Part shown: piece after piece, positions 24,331-34,853 of the stretch | Layout of the letters: every line of letters starts with the position of its first letter | How positions within the stretch are numbered: the stretch's first letter is position 1 | From: Psilocybe azurescens | Taxonomy: Eukaryota; Basidiomycota; Agaricomycetes; Agaricales; Agrocybaceae | DNA length: 64,000 nt | Assembly: GCA_023853785.1 (NCBI GenBank) | Contig: JAJIRX010000811.1 | Coordinates: 124,001-188,000 of the forward strand | Reading direction: 5' to 3' | Translations under genes and position numbers: made by a program | The notes under the pieces: generated by a model | What the model was told of the DNA's origin: nothing | The model's database searches: none | Seen by the model: only the letters and a program-made list of their open reading frames with translations

Positions 24331-25914
24331 ATGTCATCCAGGCTACACAATTCCCGTCATATTCCACTGCCGAGCAAGCCTCCTGTGCTTGTCAAAGACT
24401 GGGAGGTTATCAATAAGCACATAGCCGAAGCACTACCAGGAGAGATTCAGCGTGTACAGCGTGCTACCAAAAATCTCCAGGTCCAGAAGCATGATAGCAT
24501 CTACACCGGAATATCTGGTACGTCTCAATGTGTCTCTGTTATCATTACATCTTGTTAATCTTTTCTTACAGGGATAGCTTTGATGGAGTACCACCTAGCT
24601 GCAATGTCTATTCCACTTCAGCACGATGCTTTGACACCCAAAAGCCTCATCTCTGCAGCAGATCAACATTTAGCTCGTGCAATCAGTCATCATTCTCTTT
24701 ACGCGTATTCTTTTAACCGCCTTTCTTTTATTGAGAGCGACGTCGGGATCGCAGCACTTGTCCTCTCTAGAGGTCTATGGACTTCGGAGCCGACGATCGT
24801 CGGAAACTGGAAGGCAGCGAAGGACTACCTCGAAACGACGATCGAGCAAGTCATTCTTGAAGACGCTGAGATTTACTCGCCCAGCGACAAGGAAGATGGC
24901 TGCGAAATTCTGTATGGCCGTGCGGGGTTGCTTTATGCACTTCTATACCTTCGAAATGCAATACACGGCAAACCGCGACATGAAATAGCATCTCTGGAGA
25001 CCTTAACTTCGGACAGTAATCTATCTCGCCTCATTGACTCTATCATGAGTCGAGGGAAGCACGGGGCCTTCTCGCTTGCCTCAGAGTTTAGAGCGGACGA
25101 TCAACCTCGACTTCCTCCTTTGATGTGGACCTGGCATCGTAAGCGTTATTTGGGAGGTGCCCACGGCGTAGGCAAGTCTAAGTTTCATAAACTGCATGTT
25201 TGCTCTAACATATATGCCAGCCGGAATCTTGCAGATACTATTAACATGCCCTGGTGTTCTCATTCAGAAGCATCTCTCTGACATTCTTGGGACAGTATCC
25301 TGGCTCACGGACTGTCAAGATGAAGCTGGAAATTGGCCAGCGAAATGCCCTACGCAACGGGGTGTCAGTGCCGAAAATGAGCTCGTCCAGTACGTACAGT
25401 CTCGTTCTAACCTCTAGGGGCAAGGCTACTAATGAACGATAATCGAAGGTGGTGTCACGGTGCTCCCGGAATAATCATCCTTCTCTCTACGACGCTTCGC
25501 GTGGTTCACAATCACGAACGCTTTGCCGCAGACGGCATGCGAGATAAGATCGGTCGGTCTATTCGCCTGGGCGCCCATTTCTTGTATAAGCACGGACTCC
25601 TCCGTAAGGGCGTTGGTCTCTGCCATGGCATTGCTGGCTCGATTTACGCACTGCTGGCGGCATCGGATGCCCTTGATTCCTCTTCCAACAGGTGCTTTTT
25701 CGTCAAGGCGGCGCATCTAGCTTTTCTTGCCACTTTCCATGAAGATATGACATCATCGAAGGAGATGTCGACTCCTGATCATCCTTGGAGTCTATATGAG
25801 GGGCTGGCTGGAACATGTTGTGCTTGGACAGAGGTCCTATCTCGTCTAGATTCGAGCGATCCGCGTAGGTTTGTCAGCGGATTTCCTGGATACAATGATT
25901 TCTGTGGTCTATGA
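24331..25914 (+). CDS. LanC-like protein (LANCL family)
   Basis: Eukaryotic relative of bacterial lanthionine cyclase; animal LANCLs add glutathione to dehydroamino acids in damaged proteins. Exons: 24331-24517, 24572-25171, 25221-25389, 25449-25914, exactly 1422 nt or 473 residues, slightly longer than mammalian LANCL1/2. The repeated alpha-toroid motifs are visible: SGIALMEYHL, ILYGRAGLLYAL, YLGGAHGVAGILQILL, WCHGAPGIIILL, GLCHGIAGSIYAL and YEGLAGTCCAW. Zinc ligands are recognisable as the Cys of WCHG and the Cys-His of LCHG. Intron 2 (25172-25220, 49 nt) begins with GCAAGT rather than GT; only this GC donor keeps the conserved GVAGI motif in phase. The C-terminus ends after FPGYNDF. The biochemical role in fungi is not established. 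Confidence 0.92.
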
Positions 25915-26489
25915 ATGGTACGTTAACCATCTTCGCCGACGTTGTCCGGTTGCTTCGAGTTTCCGATTAATACGATACCCGAATTGTATCATAATTTAAG
26001 TGCTACCCCTATTTACTATGCTGGTAACGAGCTAGTAGCCTAGTACCATCATGTAAGTACATTATTTTGTAGATATATTCTCAAACGTTCTTAATCATTA
26101 TGGCAGCGGGGACGTCCATTTTATGTTCGGGCCGACGAAGATTGCTCAGTCCATGTGTTTCTGTACGAAAACCTCTAATTAGCGTCATCTGAACTCCGGC
26201 AGCCAATACTGCATCAACGTTATATCAACTCGACCCTGATAATCATCGACTATCTTGCATTTGACTAGCAGACAATGCGCCATGAAGCTTCGCGGCTTTG
26301 ATGTATCAGCACATTGGAGTCTTCATGTCCGAGGCTTTTAATTGGTGGAAATCTTTCCTATTTTTGTGGTAGATACAAATTCTTTGCATTTGGGCTTGAA
26401 GCTTGATCGACATCCCGAGATTGGTTTCGTATCGGACCATTTTTTAAATCCAGACTCTAGTCTAGTCCAAATTGCTCAATGCCCAACAC
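25915..26489. other. Intergenic region
   Basis: Between the LanC-like gene and the oxalate decarboxylase promoter. No open frame of note and no repeat was seen. Confidence 0.5.
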
Positions 26490-26496
26490 TATAAAA
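26490..26496 (+). promoter_or_regulatory. TATA box of the oxalate decarboxylase gene
   Basis: TATAAAA about 143 bp upstream of the ATG at 26639. Confidence 0.4.
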
Positions 26497-26638
26497 TGTG
26501 GCTGACCATGCAGAAATCATCGACCTCTGTTCCCCATCTTACGAGGTGTAATTACAGTGTCAAAGTCTAACTCAACAGGTTAACCAAATATCCTTCCCCC
26601 TAAGTAAAAACATCACTTTCCAACGGATCGATCTTTCA

Positions 26639-28722
26639 ATGCGGCGCTCAACCTTCAGCTTGGCCTTGTTTCTGCAATGTTCGACTGTTCTTGTCCTCGC
26701 AGCACCAACAGTCCCAATACAGCCTGATGTACCATACGCCGACTCCAACCCAAACGACGTACTTTGGACACCTACCTCCGGCCGCTTTCCTACCCCACAA
26801 CGCGCGGGTCTCGGGGCTTCTATTCTCGGTCCTCAGAATGTGCCTATGGACCTACAAAACGCGGATCTTTTGGCGCCTCCTACAACAGATAATGGCAACG
26901 TTCCCAATTTCAAATGGCCATTTTCTTTCAGTCATAATAAACTGAAAGATGGAGGGTGGGCAAGGCAGCAAAACGGTACGTGAGAGTAGACGTGTGTCGA
27001 ATACGTTTGGGTCCATCGAGCCCTGGATTTTGCAGAGGAGCTGACTTTGATGTTTCGTAGTCCACGACATGCCTCAAGCAGAAGACATCGCTGGTAAAGT
27101 AGTTCATATCTACCAATTTTTGGGTCCATCAACTATATCGCTGATTTATTTTCGAAGGCGTGAACATGCGACTTGAACCAGGAGCTATCAGGTCAGTCGT
27201 GCTGTTTATACATTTTCTATTCCTATAATTGAGGTTTGTATCAGAGAAATGCATTGGCATAGCACATCAGAAGTACTTATTTCACCTGTCTATGACTCTG
27301 AATTTTCTAACGAAATATTATTAAGTGGGCTTATGTTCTGAAGGTCGGTTCTGTTCATAAAAACTGATATGTATCTTGACATATCCGAACATTCCTAATA
27401 GGGTGATCTGAGAGTAAGCACAGTCACCCCAGAAGGACAGGTCTGGGTAGGCGACGTGGTAAGCCCCTTATTTTGATCAATCCCATTGAACCATTCATGA
27501 AACTGTGCCTTGTAGTCAGCAGGCGACCTTTGGTATTTCCCCGCCGGTAATCCACACTCAATCCAAGCCAAGGATACCTCTCCAGAAGGCGCAGAATTTC
27601 TCCTCATTTTTGATTCAGGAACGTTCTCGGAAGACGCAACATTCCAATTGACTGATTGGCTTGCTCACGTACCCAAATCTGTGATCGCGAAGAACTTTGG
27701 AATGTCCGGTAATTTGGAAGCCTTTGACCATATACCTGAACATGAGCTTTATATCTTCCCTTGTGAGCATTTACGGTAGCGAAAAATGCTAAATTTCTAC
27801 TTGGCGCTGATCAGGATTTACGACATCTATCTAGCATTACCTCCTTCACAGGATGTCGCTGACGACATGGCCATTCCCAATAATACCCCACAGCCATATA
27901 CATACCAGTTATCAAAGGTAGTTCCTGAGAAAAAGGAAGCAGGAACGGTGAAGATCGTCGATAGCAGGACATTCGGAGTTTCCCAGAAAATTGCCGCTGC
28001 AGAAGTCGAACTTGAGGTGGGAGGATTGAGGTGGGTTTAACTGTGCTCTCTTTTTTTATATTGAATTCGAGACACTAACTGGGATGAAAACAGAGAGCTC
28101 CATGTTCGTATTTTATGGTCTATTTTTCTTTTACGGAATCCTGAAGATTTAACTCATCTAGTGGCATCCGACGCAACCAGAATGGACGTTTTTTGTGTAA
28201 TTGTCCATCGCTAAGTCCGCACTGAATTAGGGACTACACTCATTACCGTTCTCCAGCTCCGGGCAGGCTAGAATCACCCTCTTTGCATCTCAAGGAAATG
28301 CCGCGACTTACGATTTCTTCGTACGCCATTCCTTTTCTTTATCTAAAGACATAATTAATATGATAACTCCAGGGCGGCGATATTGCCTATGTCCCACCGT
28401 CTTTCGGTATGTACACCTTTTTCTTTCTGTAAAACTCTTTAATACTAATGGGGGCGTCTAATTTCCAGGTCACTATATTGAGAACATCGGCAACACGACT
28501 CTGAAATTCGTGGAGATCCTGAAGACCGGTTCGTGATTACACCGCCTTCCGACTAATCACATTTCTCATGTTATTGATGTTATGTCTTCAGATATTTTCC
28601 AAGATATCTCGCTTAGTCAATGGCTGGCGTTGACACCACCAAACCTCGTAAAGGCCCATCTCGGATTTTCAGATGAGATGATAGCAAAACTGAGCAAAAC
28701 GAAGAAGACCCTCGTGAAATAG
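26639..28722 (+). CDS. Oxalate decarboxylase, secreted bicupin
   Basis: Manganese bicupin that converts oxalate to formate and CO2, used by wood- and litter-associated fungi to control secreted oxalate. Fourteen exons: 26639-26975, 27061-27093, 27158-27191, 27245-27272, 27326-27343, 27402-27458, 27516-27762, 27835-28030, 28094-28103, 28162-28196, 28257-28320, 28373-28406, 28469-28528, 28592-28722, exactly 1284 nt or 427 residues. An N-terminal signal peptide precedes the conserved FSFSHNKLKDGGWARQ. Cupin 1 has REMHWHSTSEWAY (His, His, Glu ligands) and the second-half His in GNPHSIQ. Cupin 2 has LHWHPTQPEWTFF and PPSFGHYIEN. One exon of 10 nt and another of 18 nt are needed, and both are supported by conserved residues on either side. 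The frame is fully open. Oxalate oxidase activity is possible in bicupins but less likely. Confidence 0.94.
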
Positions 28723-28869
28723 AAATAGAAATTTGGACGTGTATATCGATTTCCGTCGTACTAGATATCGAGTAGATGCAGAAATTATTTATTTCGAACA
28801 CGGGACTTCACAGACAACGGCAACAGCCAAGATTCTGAATTCATATCAGTGTCACATACGTGATAATGT

Positions 28870-29893
28870 TTAGTTTCCGACTGGAAGAAAGTTTGATTAG
28901 TACATGCATTGAGGCTGTAAGATAAATATGAGAGGTGGACATACATCCGCCGAACTTCTTCAAACCATCCTTCAAACCTGCACCAATCTTTTCGGCTGTG
29001 TCCTCGTCCTACAAGAATTGGTCGGTTAGAACACTTTACGAATATAAGAATAAAGATCTCACAATTTGATAACCGGCATTGCTGGCCGCATTCTTGACGC
29101 CCTTATTGACCCAGTCTTCGTTGTTGTTGGACGATGAGTTGTTGTTGCCCGAGTTGTCGTCGTTATTGTTCTTGTTTGACGATCCATAGTCATTGTCAGT
29201 GTTAGAGGAACCGTAGGTGTTAGAAGAGGAGTTGTCGGACTTCCTCGACGACCCATAAGAGTCGTTATCGTTGTTAGATGAGCCGTAAGAGTTGCTCGAG
29301 TTGTTGTTGCCGCTGGAGCCGTAGGAGTCGTTATTGTTAGAAGATCCATAGGAATCATCGTTGTTGCTCGATCCATAAGTGTCCTTCTTGGATGACCCGT
29401 AAGAATCATTGTTCGAAGATCCGTACGAGCTATCATTGGTGTTGCTGGAGCCATAGGAATCCTTCTTCGACGAGCCATAGGAGTTGTCGTCGTTGTCGTT
29501 GTTAGCACCGTAAGAATTCGAATCCTTTTTCGACGAACCATAGCTGTTGCTGTCGTTATTGTTGTTCCTAGAGCCGTAGGAATCGTTGTTTGCCGATCCA
29601 TAGGAGTTGTCGTTGTCGTTGTTGGAACCATAAGAGTCATTCTTAGACGATCCGTAAGAATTATTGTTATCGTCGTTGTTGTTACCACCGCGTCCCGAAG
29701 AGCCGTAGGAGTTATTGTTGTCGTTACCGCTGGACCCATACGAATCATCCCGGGAAGATCCATAAGAATTATCGTTCTTCGACGACCCGTAGGAGTCGTT
29801 TCCGGAGCGCGAGTTGTTGTTGTCATCGTCATCACGGTTCTGGCGGTTGGAGGAACCGTAAGAATCGTTATCACGGTCGTTGTTGTAAGACAT
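28870..29893 (-). CDS. Asn/Ser/Asp/Tyr/Gly low-complexity repeat protein (SYGSS repeats)
   Basis: Exons (minus): 29893-29063, 29008-28945, 28880-28870, 906 nt or 301 residues. About 260 residues consist of degenerate repeats of the form (N/D/K)xDSYGSS, with runs of N and D between them. The C-terminal 40 residues are different: an amphipathic stretch (DWVNKGVKNAASNAGYQI, then DEDTAEKIGAGLKDGLKKF) resembling hydrophilin tails. The last exon is an 11-nt micro-exon ending the protein as FGN. There is no signal peptide or hydrophobic segment. The Tyr/Gly/Ser/Asn composition is that of prion-like, phase-separating domains; this is an inference. A CRE-like TGACGTCG (29999-30006) and an STRE-like CCCCT (about 29973) lie upstream, consistent with stress expression. 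The repeat array makes a second overlapping frame open, which is a codon-pattern artefact. Confidence 0.82.
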
Positions 29894-30311
29894 GATAAAA
29901 GCTAAGAAGTGGCTGCTTGAAGAGGGTCGATAGAAGGAGGAAAGCTCGATAGAGATACAGTCAATCCTCAGGCCCCTTTAAAGCTTTTCGATAGACCGTG
30001 ACGTCGGTGGGATTTGAGGGACGGAATCAGCATAGTCCTAAGTGCCTGTAGGCTGTACAGTCACGCTATCACTGTGCATCGCATCTAATCGCAATTAGGA
30101 ACCCCGCATGATCATTTTTAACTCGTCATAGACGTCGGGTGTCATCATTAATTTGACAGTCGGAATGGCCAAATACCGCAAAACCATACGATTTTTGTGT
30201 CCAGATTAGTTCTGGCCCTTCATAACCGAGGAGAAAGTATGCTTCATCAGGTACAATGCATCGTATCCAGTTGACTCCTAGCTTTGCAAAAAGCTTCAAG
30301 GAAAAGATTGG
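29894..30311. other. Intergenic region
   Basis: Divergent promoter region of the SYGSS-repeat gene (minus) and the small gene starting at 30312 (plus). A 79-codon minus frame (30126-30365) overlaps the latter and has no motif. Confidence 0.4.
29999..30006. promoter_or_regulatory. CRE-like element TGACGTCG
   Basis: Seven of eight bases match the CRE palindrome. It lies about 106 bp upstream of the SYGSS-repeat gene start (29893, minus). It may bind the same bZIP class as the perfect site at 21307. Confidence 0.3.
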
Positions 30312-30678
30312 ATGAAGACGATGGTAAAGACCAGACGTCAAATTCAAAATGGGTCTCCTAATCAATTGTCGGTGATTCTCGGCGCCATTGCCGATGTCCC
30401 GGACTGTTGTATTATTCGTGATCCGAACGCCATCAATGCATATTTTGGTATTTTGCAGCTGGAAGATCGACGTCGAGGGATATTTTTGAGGTACACTAGG
30501 CCAAAGTTGCAGTAAGTATCAGATAACACCATCGCACCTGCCTATTACGAAGCTGTGTTATAGACATCCAGAACGCAGGATTGCCGCGATATGGAAGGGC
30601 ACTATTCCTGAACCGATGCTTGCCGCAAAGAGATACAACCAATTCAAGGCAGATTGCTTCGACTTGATGCATGAATAA
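30312..30678 (+). CDS. Small protein of unknown function
   Basis: Two exons, 30312-30511 and 30564-30678, joined by a 52-nt intron with good GTAAGT and TAG sites, giving 104 residues. The protein has hydrophobic and Cys-containing segments (VILGAIADVPDCCIIRDP), then a basic region (RRRGIFLRYTRPKLQHPERR) and a helical C-terminus (IWKGTIPEPMLAAKRYNQF). The second half faintly recalls the packing of an HMG-box helix, but the match is too weak to name a family. Upstream exons cannot be excluded because the first ATG is not in an obvious context. It converges on the 3-hydroxyanthranilate dioxygenase gene, whose stop lies about 270 bp away. Confidence 0.5.
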
Positions 30679-30950
30679 AAAGCGATGATTTGTATGAATG
30701 TAAATCGCAGACTATGCCATTAGCCTGTAACGCTCTTCGCCACTACATATCCGCTTATAGGTGAGTCGAGCAGATGATGATGAATTAAGCTATAAAAGTC
30801 CTCGGAAAGCAAGCAAAGTTCGAGAATGCCTGATAATTCTTTTTTTGTCATGAACGCACAGAAGCTCCTGTCCGGAAGAAAGATTCTCATTTTGATACGT
30901 TATTCAATAAGATATTGAAAAGATATAGTCGATACTCAGCGCAGCTAAAT

Positions 30951-31621
30951 TTACTTTGCATCCGCAATTGTGCCGCAGTGGGAACACTTCCTGCTGCTCT
31001 CGTCTGTCATCCATTTCTCAATAACTGGCTTGAGCTGTGTTCCAAGATCAGTGACATGGAAAGCTTCTTCTCTAATGATCGTAGGCTCTGCGTGACTTGG
31101 GTTGGAACAGTACCAACGCAAACGATCTGACATATTTCAGCATAAATTAACATGAAAAGAGATGAGTCGCACCTAGCGAGTGTTCAGGCCTCACCCGTTC
31201 TGTCACAAGGCCAATTGTGTTGGCAAAGCGAACAGGGTTGTGAGGGGTATTCGCTATATGCAACAATGGGCAATCCGGGTCACTGGGGCCGAGGAAGCTG
31301 CATACCAGGTAGTAGAAACATTTCGCCTTCTTCGATACGAATATCTCGAAACTTTCCTTCGTCTACGATGCGAAGAAGCATGCCTCCTTTATATTGGTAA
31401 AACCATTCCTGGAGACGAACTGAGAGATATGGCCAACATCGAAAGCTTGAACCTACTTCTGTCTCGTTCACATGATAATCGCGCCTCTCATTCGGGCCTC
31501 CGACGGCCATGACGATGAAATCATCTCCTTTGTATAAACAAAAGTTGTTCACTGGTGGTTGCAATAAGTGTTGGTTTTCATTCAACCATTTTGTGAAGTT
31601 GAGAGGCGGTGAAAGGGGCAT
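30951..31621 (-). CDS. BNA1: 3-hydroxyanthranilate 3,4-dioxygenase
   Basis: Cytosolic Fe(II) cupin dioxygenase of the kynurenine pathway; opens 3-hydroxyanthranilate on the way to quinolinate and NAD. Exons (minus): 31621-31457, 31408-31306, 31253-31173, 31126-30951, exactly 525 nt or 174 residues, a typical length. Motifs in order: [27 protein letters not shown]-type [21 protein letters not shown] (His and Glu iron ligands), [15 protein letters not shown] (third ligand), then the RLRWYC segment. The C-terminal KCSHCG pair corresponds to the rubredoxin-like metal site found in fungal and bacterial forms. No irregularity was seen. Confidence 0.95.
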
Positions 31622-31984
31622 TTCGTCCTAATAGTCGTCGTCGAAGTCTGGACCTGGGCGGGTGTGTAATCCTGGTTTATCATATCTCAGATGTTATCTG
31701 ACTCTGTGACTTGTCAATTGTTCGGAAAAACAGTAACTACAGGGGACTAATTTTTGGTTACTTAACCTTTACATAATATGTTCTTTATAGATACACGTGA
31801 TTACTTTATAAAAGCACGTGCGTATTAATATTCGTGTTTGTCTGGCAGTCTGAGTGACGCTCAGGCGCTGCGTTAACGTTTCGCCACTTCAAATAAATTT
31901 CTTGCCCGGCTTTCCACATCATCTACATTGCTTTTGTCATTATCTTGCTGTTCAGAACACAATTATAGATTCGATTCCGACAAA
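31622..31984. other. Intergenic region
   Basis: Divergent promoter space between 3-hydroxyanthranilate dioxygenase (minus) and the next plus-strand gene. AT-rich, with no gene. Confidence 0.5.
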
Positions 31985-33136
31985 ATGGTGGCCACATCTT
32001 CTGCGGCAACACAAGCCTCTGAAAACGAGAAACGCCGGAAGCAAACAATGGAGAAGGTCAAAGCCAATCATGTACGAAACCAAGCACTTTGAATATAATT
32101 GGTGCAATAAACTGAAACGCAGATTTCCATTTGACAGCTATCCAGACAATTACAGATGCGACTTCAGTATGCCCGATTGAAAGTCGAACATGGTTGGGTG
32201 TGTGGCCCTGGTTCACCTGCCGATTCGTCGTATTTCATTGGTACTCACCTCGATATTTTTGTGCAGCAAAAACAAAACCTTAACGAGGTTGAGAATCTCT
32301 ATTTTCATAACTCGCATTTGCGAGGATCCAAACCTTTTCCGGTACCAACTATAGCAACAACACAACAACAACATTCCTCCTTTTCTGGCCCACTAACAAG
32401 CGCTGTCCAGTCATCTCTATCCTTTAAACTTGCTCCATCGAGCTTGGGGCGCATTGCCCTTAATTCGGGTCAAGTTCCTGCAATTGATCGAAGTATAAGC
32501 ACAACACCACCCTTTCGTGAGGGCAACAACCTAGATCAGAATCCACAAACCATACAAGTCACACCACCACCACCGCAAGATCCTCTAGCAAATATTGATC
32601 CTTTGTTGAGATTGGATCTGCCAACTGATACTTCGGCCATGGTGGTTGATCCACAGGAGAGGGTGAATCCGTCAGTTGCGACGATTTCTGATCCTGTTGT
32701 CCTCAACACGCCTACCGAAGACGTCAACATAGCACAAAAAGAACCTTCTGTTCTCACAACATCGCTCTCACCACCTCAAGAAAGCGCTGAATCCCCGATC
32801 GATTCTCAGTCTTCGTCTTCGAATCACTATACGTCTGCCAAAATATCACGTCCTCGGATACCGAAGGCACCCGCTGTACCTAAACCCCCTCCTTCATTAA
32901 CGGCTAGAGACATGTACAACTTTGGATCAGCTTCCACGCTGACATACGACTCCTTTTGGTCCTCACATTCGGGTTCAACAACCCCTCGGCCGGGACCTTC
33001 GAGAGGTCCTGCACCTGGAGAGTTCGCTCCGACTTTCCAAATACCAGGAGATTTTACGAGCGGGATACCAGAGCTTGGCCGTCCAACGTCCAATCCGATA
33101 CATATGTCCTCACCTAGTTTGACACCGCCGCAATAA
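31985..33136 (+). CDS. Basidiomycete-type Pro/Ser/Thr-rich protein of unknown function with a conserved N-terminal helix
   Basis: Exons: 31985-32071, 32156-32197, 32267-33136, 999 nt or 332 residues. The N-terminus is a charged helix (EKRRKQTMEKVKANH) continuing into LQYARLKVEHGW and KQNLNEVENLYFHNSH, which looks like the one conserved, possibly coiled-coil segment. The rest is disordered Pro/Ser/Thr (VTPPPPQDPL, PRIPKAPAVPKPPPS), as in transcription or chromatin cofactors. The second intron (69 nt) is a multiple of three and open, so it could be retained. Using an earlier acceptor at 32121-32122 would extend exon 2 upstream in phase but would include an in-frame TGA, so the 32155 acceptor was chosen. 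There is no reliable family name. Confidence 0.7.
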
Positions 33137-33448
33137 ACTAGAACAGCAGCGAAGTCATTGGGGTCCCCCACAGTTAACCCTGGGGATTCCTTTGTTTGTA
33201 ATGTCAATCTGTCCATATCTCTTATAATCTCATCTGCCACGCAGAATAAAGACACGTCCCAATAAGTCACCGTCAATTCCACCGGCGCTTCACCTGACAT
33301 TGAAAAAACAGATATCAACACCCTCTGGATATTTTCTTTCCCTTGCGAGGTCAAGCGCTTCATTATTTACTTTAGTTTCATCTAGGTATCTAAGCTGCCT
33401 ATAAATGGCTGGGTTTTTTTCACTTGCACAGAGGCAGAAAGGCAAAAT
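33137..33448. other. Short intergenic region
   Basis: Between two plus-strand genes, 312 bp; no gene is seen. A minus-strand open frame overlapping from 33363 into the previous gene (to 32827) is interpreted as a shadow. Confidence 0.5.
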
Positions 33449-34586
33449 ATGGCACTTTTCAACCTCACAGGAAGGAGTAGCTTTCCGGCTGAGCTCGTCG
33501 ACTCTATCATCGACCACAACCACTCCGATCCCGCAACGTTGATGGTCTGCGCACTCGTCTCAAGACAATGGATCGCTAGCAGCAGATATCACCTCTTTTC
33601 TACAGTCGCGATATCCCATGATAACGCACGCGAGTTCGTTCAGCTTTTGTCTTCTCCATTGTGCACTATGTCCACGGCAATCCAAAGCATGGATGTCCAT
33701 TTCGTCCCTGGGTCTCAACGGTGGTTTGGGGAATTTGCGCGGCGTCTGATCCTACTAAACAACGTCACCATCGTATCTCTTGGAATTTCAGGCTCTGGAA
33801 ACACCGTTATTCGCGAAGAGGTGCAAATTGCTCTTCCAACGTTATCTGTCCGAACGAAGGCTCTCAACGTCGGCCCTGGAGTAGTCTTCGGCACCTTCTC
33901 GGAATTCGCTAGGCTCCTCTGCACCTTCCACGCTCTGCAGTCACTGTCATGCGGTTGCACCTTTCAAATTAAGGATCGCGCCCAAGGAGTTCACTTCAAT
34001 TCACCATTAAGTCAAGTGTATCTAGTAACCCCAGCGATCAAGCTCGTTTCCGAGTTACTGCTCTCTCAAGGCGTCCTTCCCACCATCGCCTCTCTTTCAA
34101 TGTCCCACCTTGTCCAAGATGACTACCCAACCCTCTCGACGTTCCTCGCGACCCCAAACGAAAACCTCCACTCTTTGGCCATCAGAATGGACAGTAGCTT
34201 CTCCGGGACCACGCTAGGTCGGTACTACCAATTGAACGTTCGAATTCATCTTTAACCTGACTTACATACTGGTTTCCTGTTCAGATTCGTTTACGGAGGA
34301 TGTCAAGCTGACACAACTCAAAGTTCTGCTCAAGTTGTCCATCGAAACCGATCCGAAGCTATCGCCTGAACAGGCGTTTCGTTTGTTAGCGCGGATCACT
34401 TCAAGCAGTCTGAAGACTGTCGAGATCACAATGGCTCTGGAACCAGGAGCAGCCAGGGTGGATATGCTGCTTAGCGGGGATCAATTCCCTTCTCTGAAGG
34501 AGTTGAAGATTCTAGGATCCAGCTGGGCTGATGCGCGCCAGTTCTTACCTCGTTGCAATGCAAACAACATATTGAAGGAATATTAA
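33449..34586 (+). CDS. F-box domain protein
   Basis: Exons 33449-34217 and 34285-34586 (intron 67 nt), 1071 nt or 356 residues. The N-terminal F-box-like segment (FPAELVDSIID, then LMVCALVSRQW and SRYHLFSTV, residues about 12-52) has the Leu/Pro start, central Val-Cys and Trp typical of Agaricomycete F-box proteins that bring substrates to SCF ubiquitin ligases. The remainder is leucine-rich in an irregular, LRR-like manner (LNNVTIVSLGIS, IASLSMSHLV, LKELKILGSSW). Members of this family are numerous and fast-evolving in mushrooms, and the substrate is unknown. The frame is intact. Confidence 0.85.
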
Positions 34587-34853
34587 CGGATTCTCAATTC
34601 GCGGAGGGTAGGTATAGATATCAAAAAGTATTTGTTCTCCTCAACTAGGTTATTCGGTGAATAGAAATGTCAATACTTTAATGTCAATGGATATAATGAT
34701 GAGCCCAAATGCTATCTATGATGTCAACCCCGGACTACCAACACGACCCCAAGAAATTCCCATATAATGTGCACATAACCCACGATGACCGAAAAGAAAG
34801 CGAACAAAAAAGCGATACATACCAAGATAAAAAAAAACAGCACAACGTCATTC

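Noticed and set aside
22526..28722. A secondary-metabolite or lanthipeptide cluster around the reductase and LanC-like genes
   Set aside because: No polyketide synthase, peptide synthetase, precursor peptide or transporter is present; eukaryotic LanC-like proteins are not lanthipeptide synthetases.
29059..29874. A second long frame (271 codons, Thr/Met/Arg-rich) inside the SYGSS gene
   Set aside because: It follows from the repeat's codon pattern. The SYGSS frame has the splice-linked, conserved-looking tail and start context.
32827..33363. 178-codon minus-strand frame opposite the Pro/Ser-rich gene
   Set aside because: It overlaps a supported plus-strand exon and lacks motifs or splice partners.
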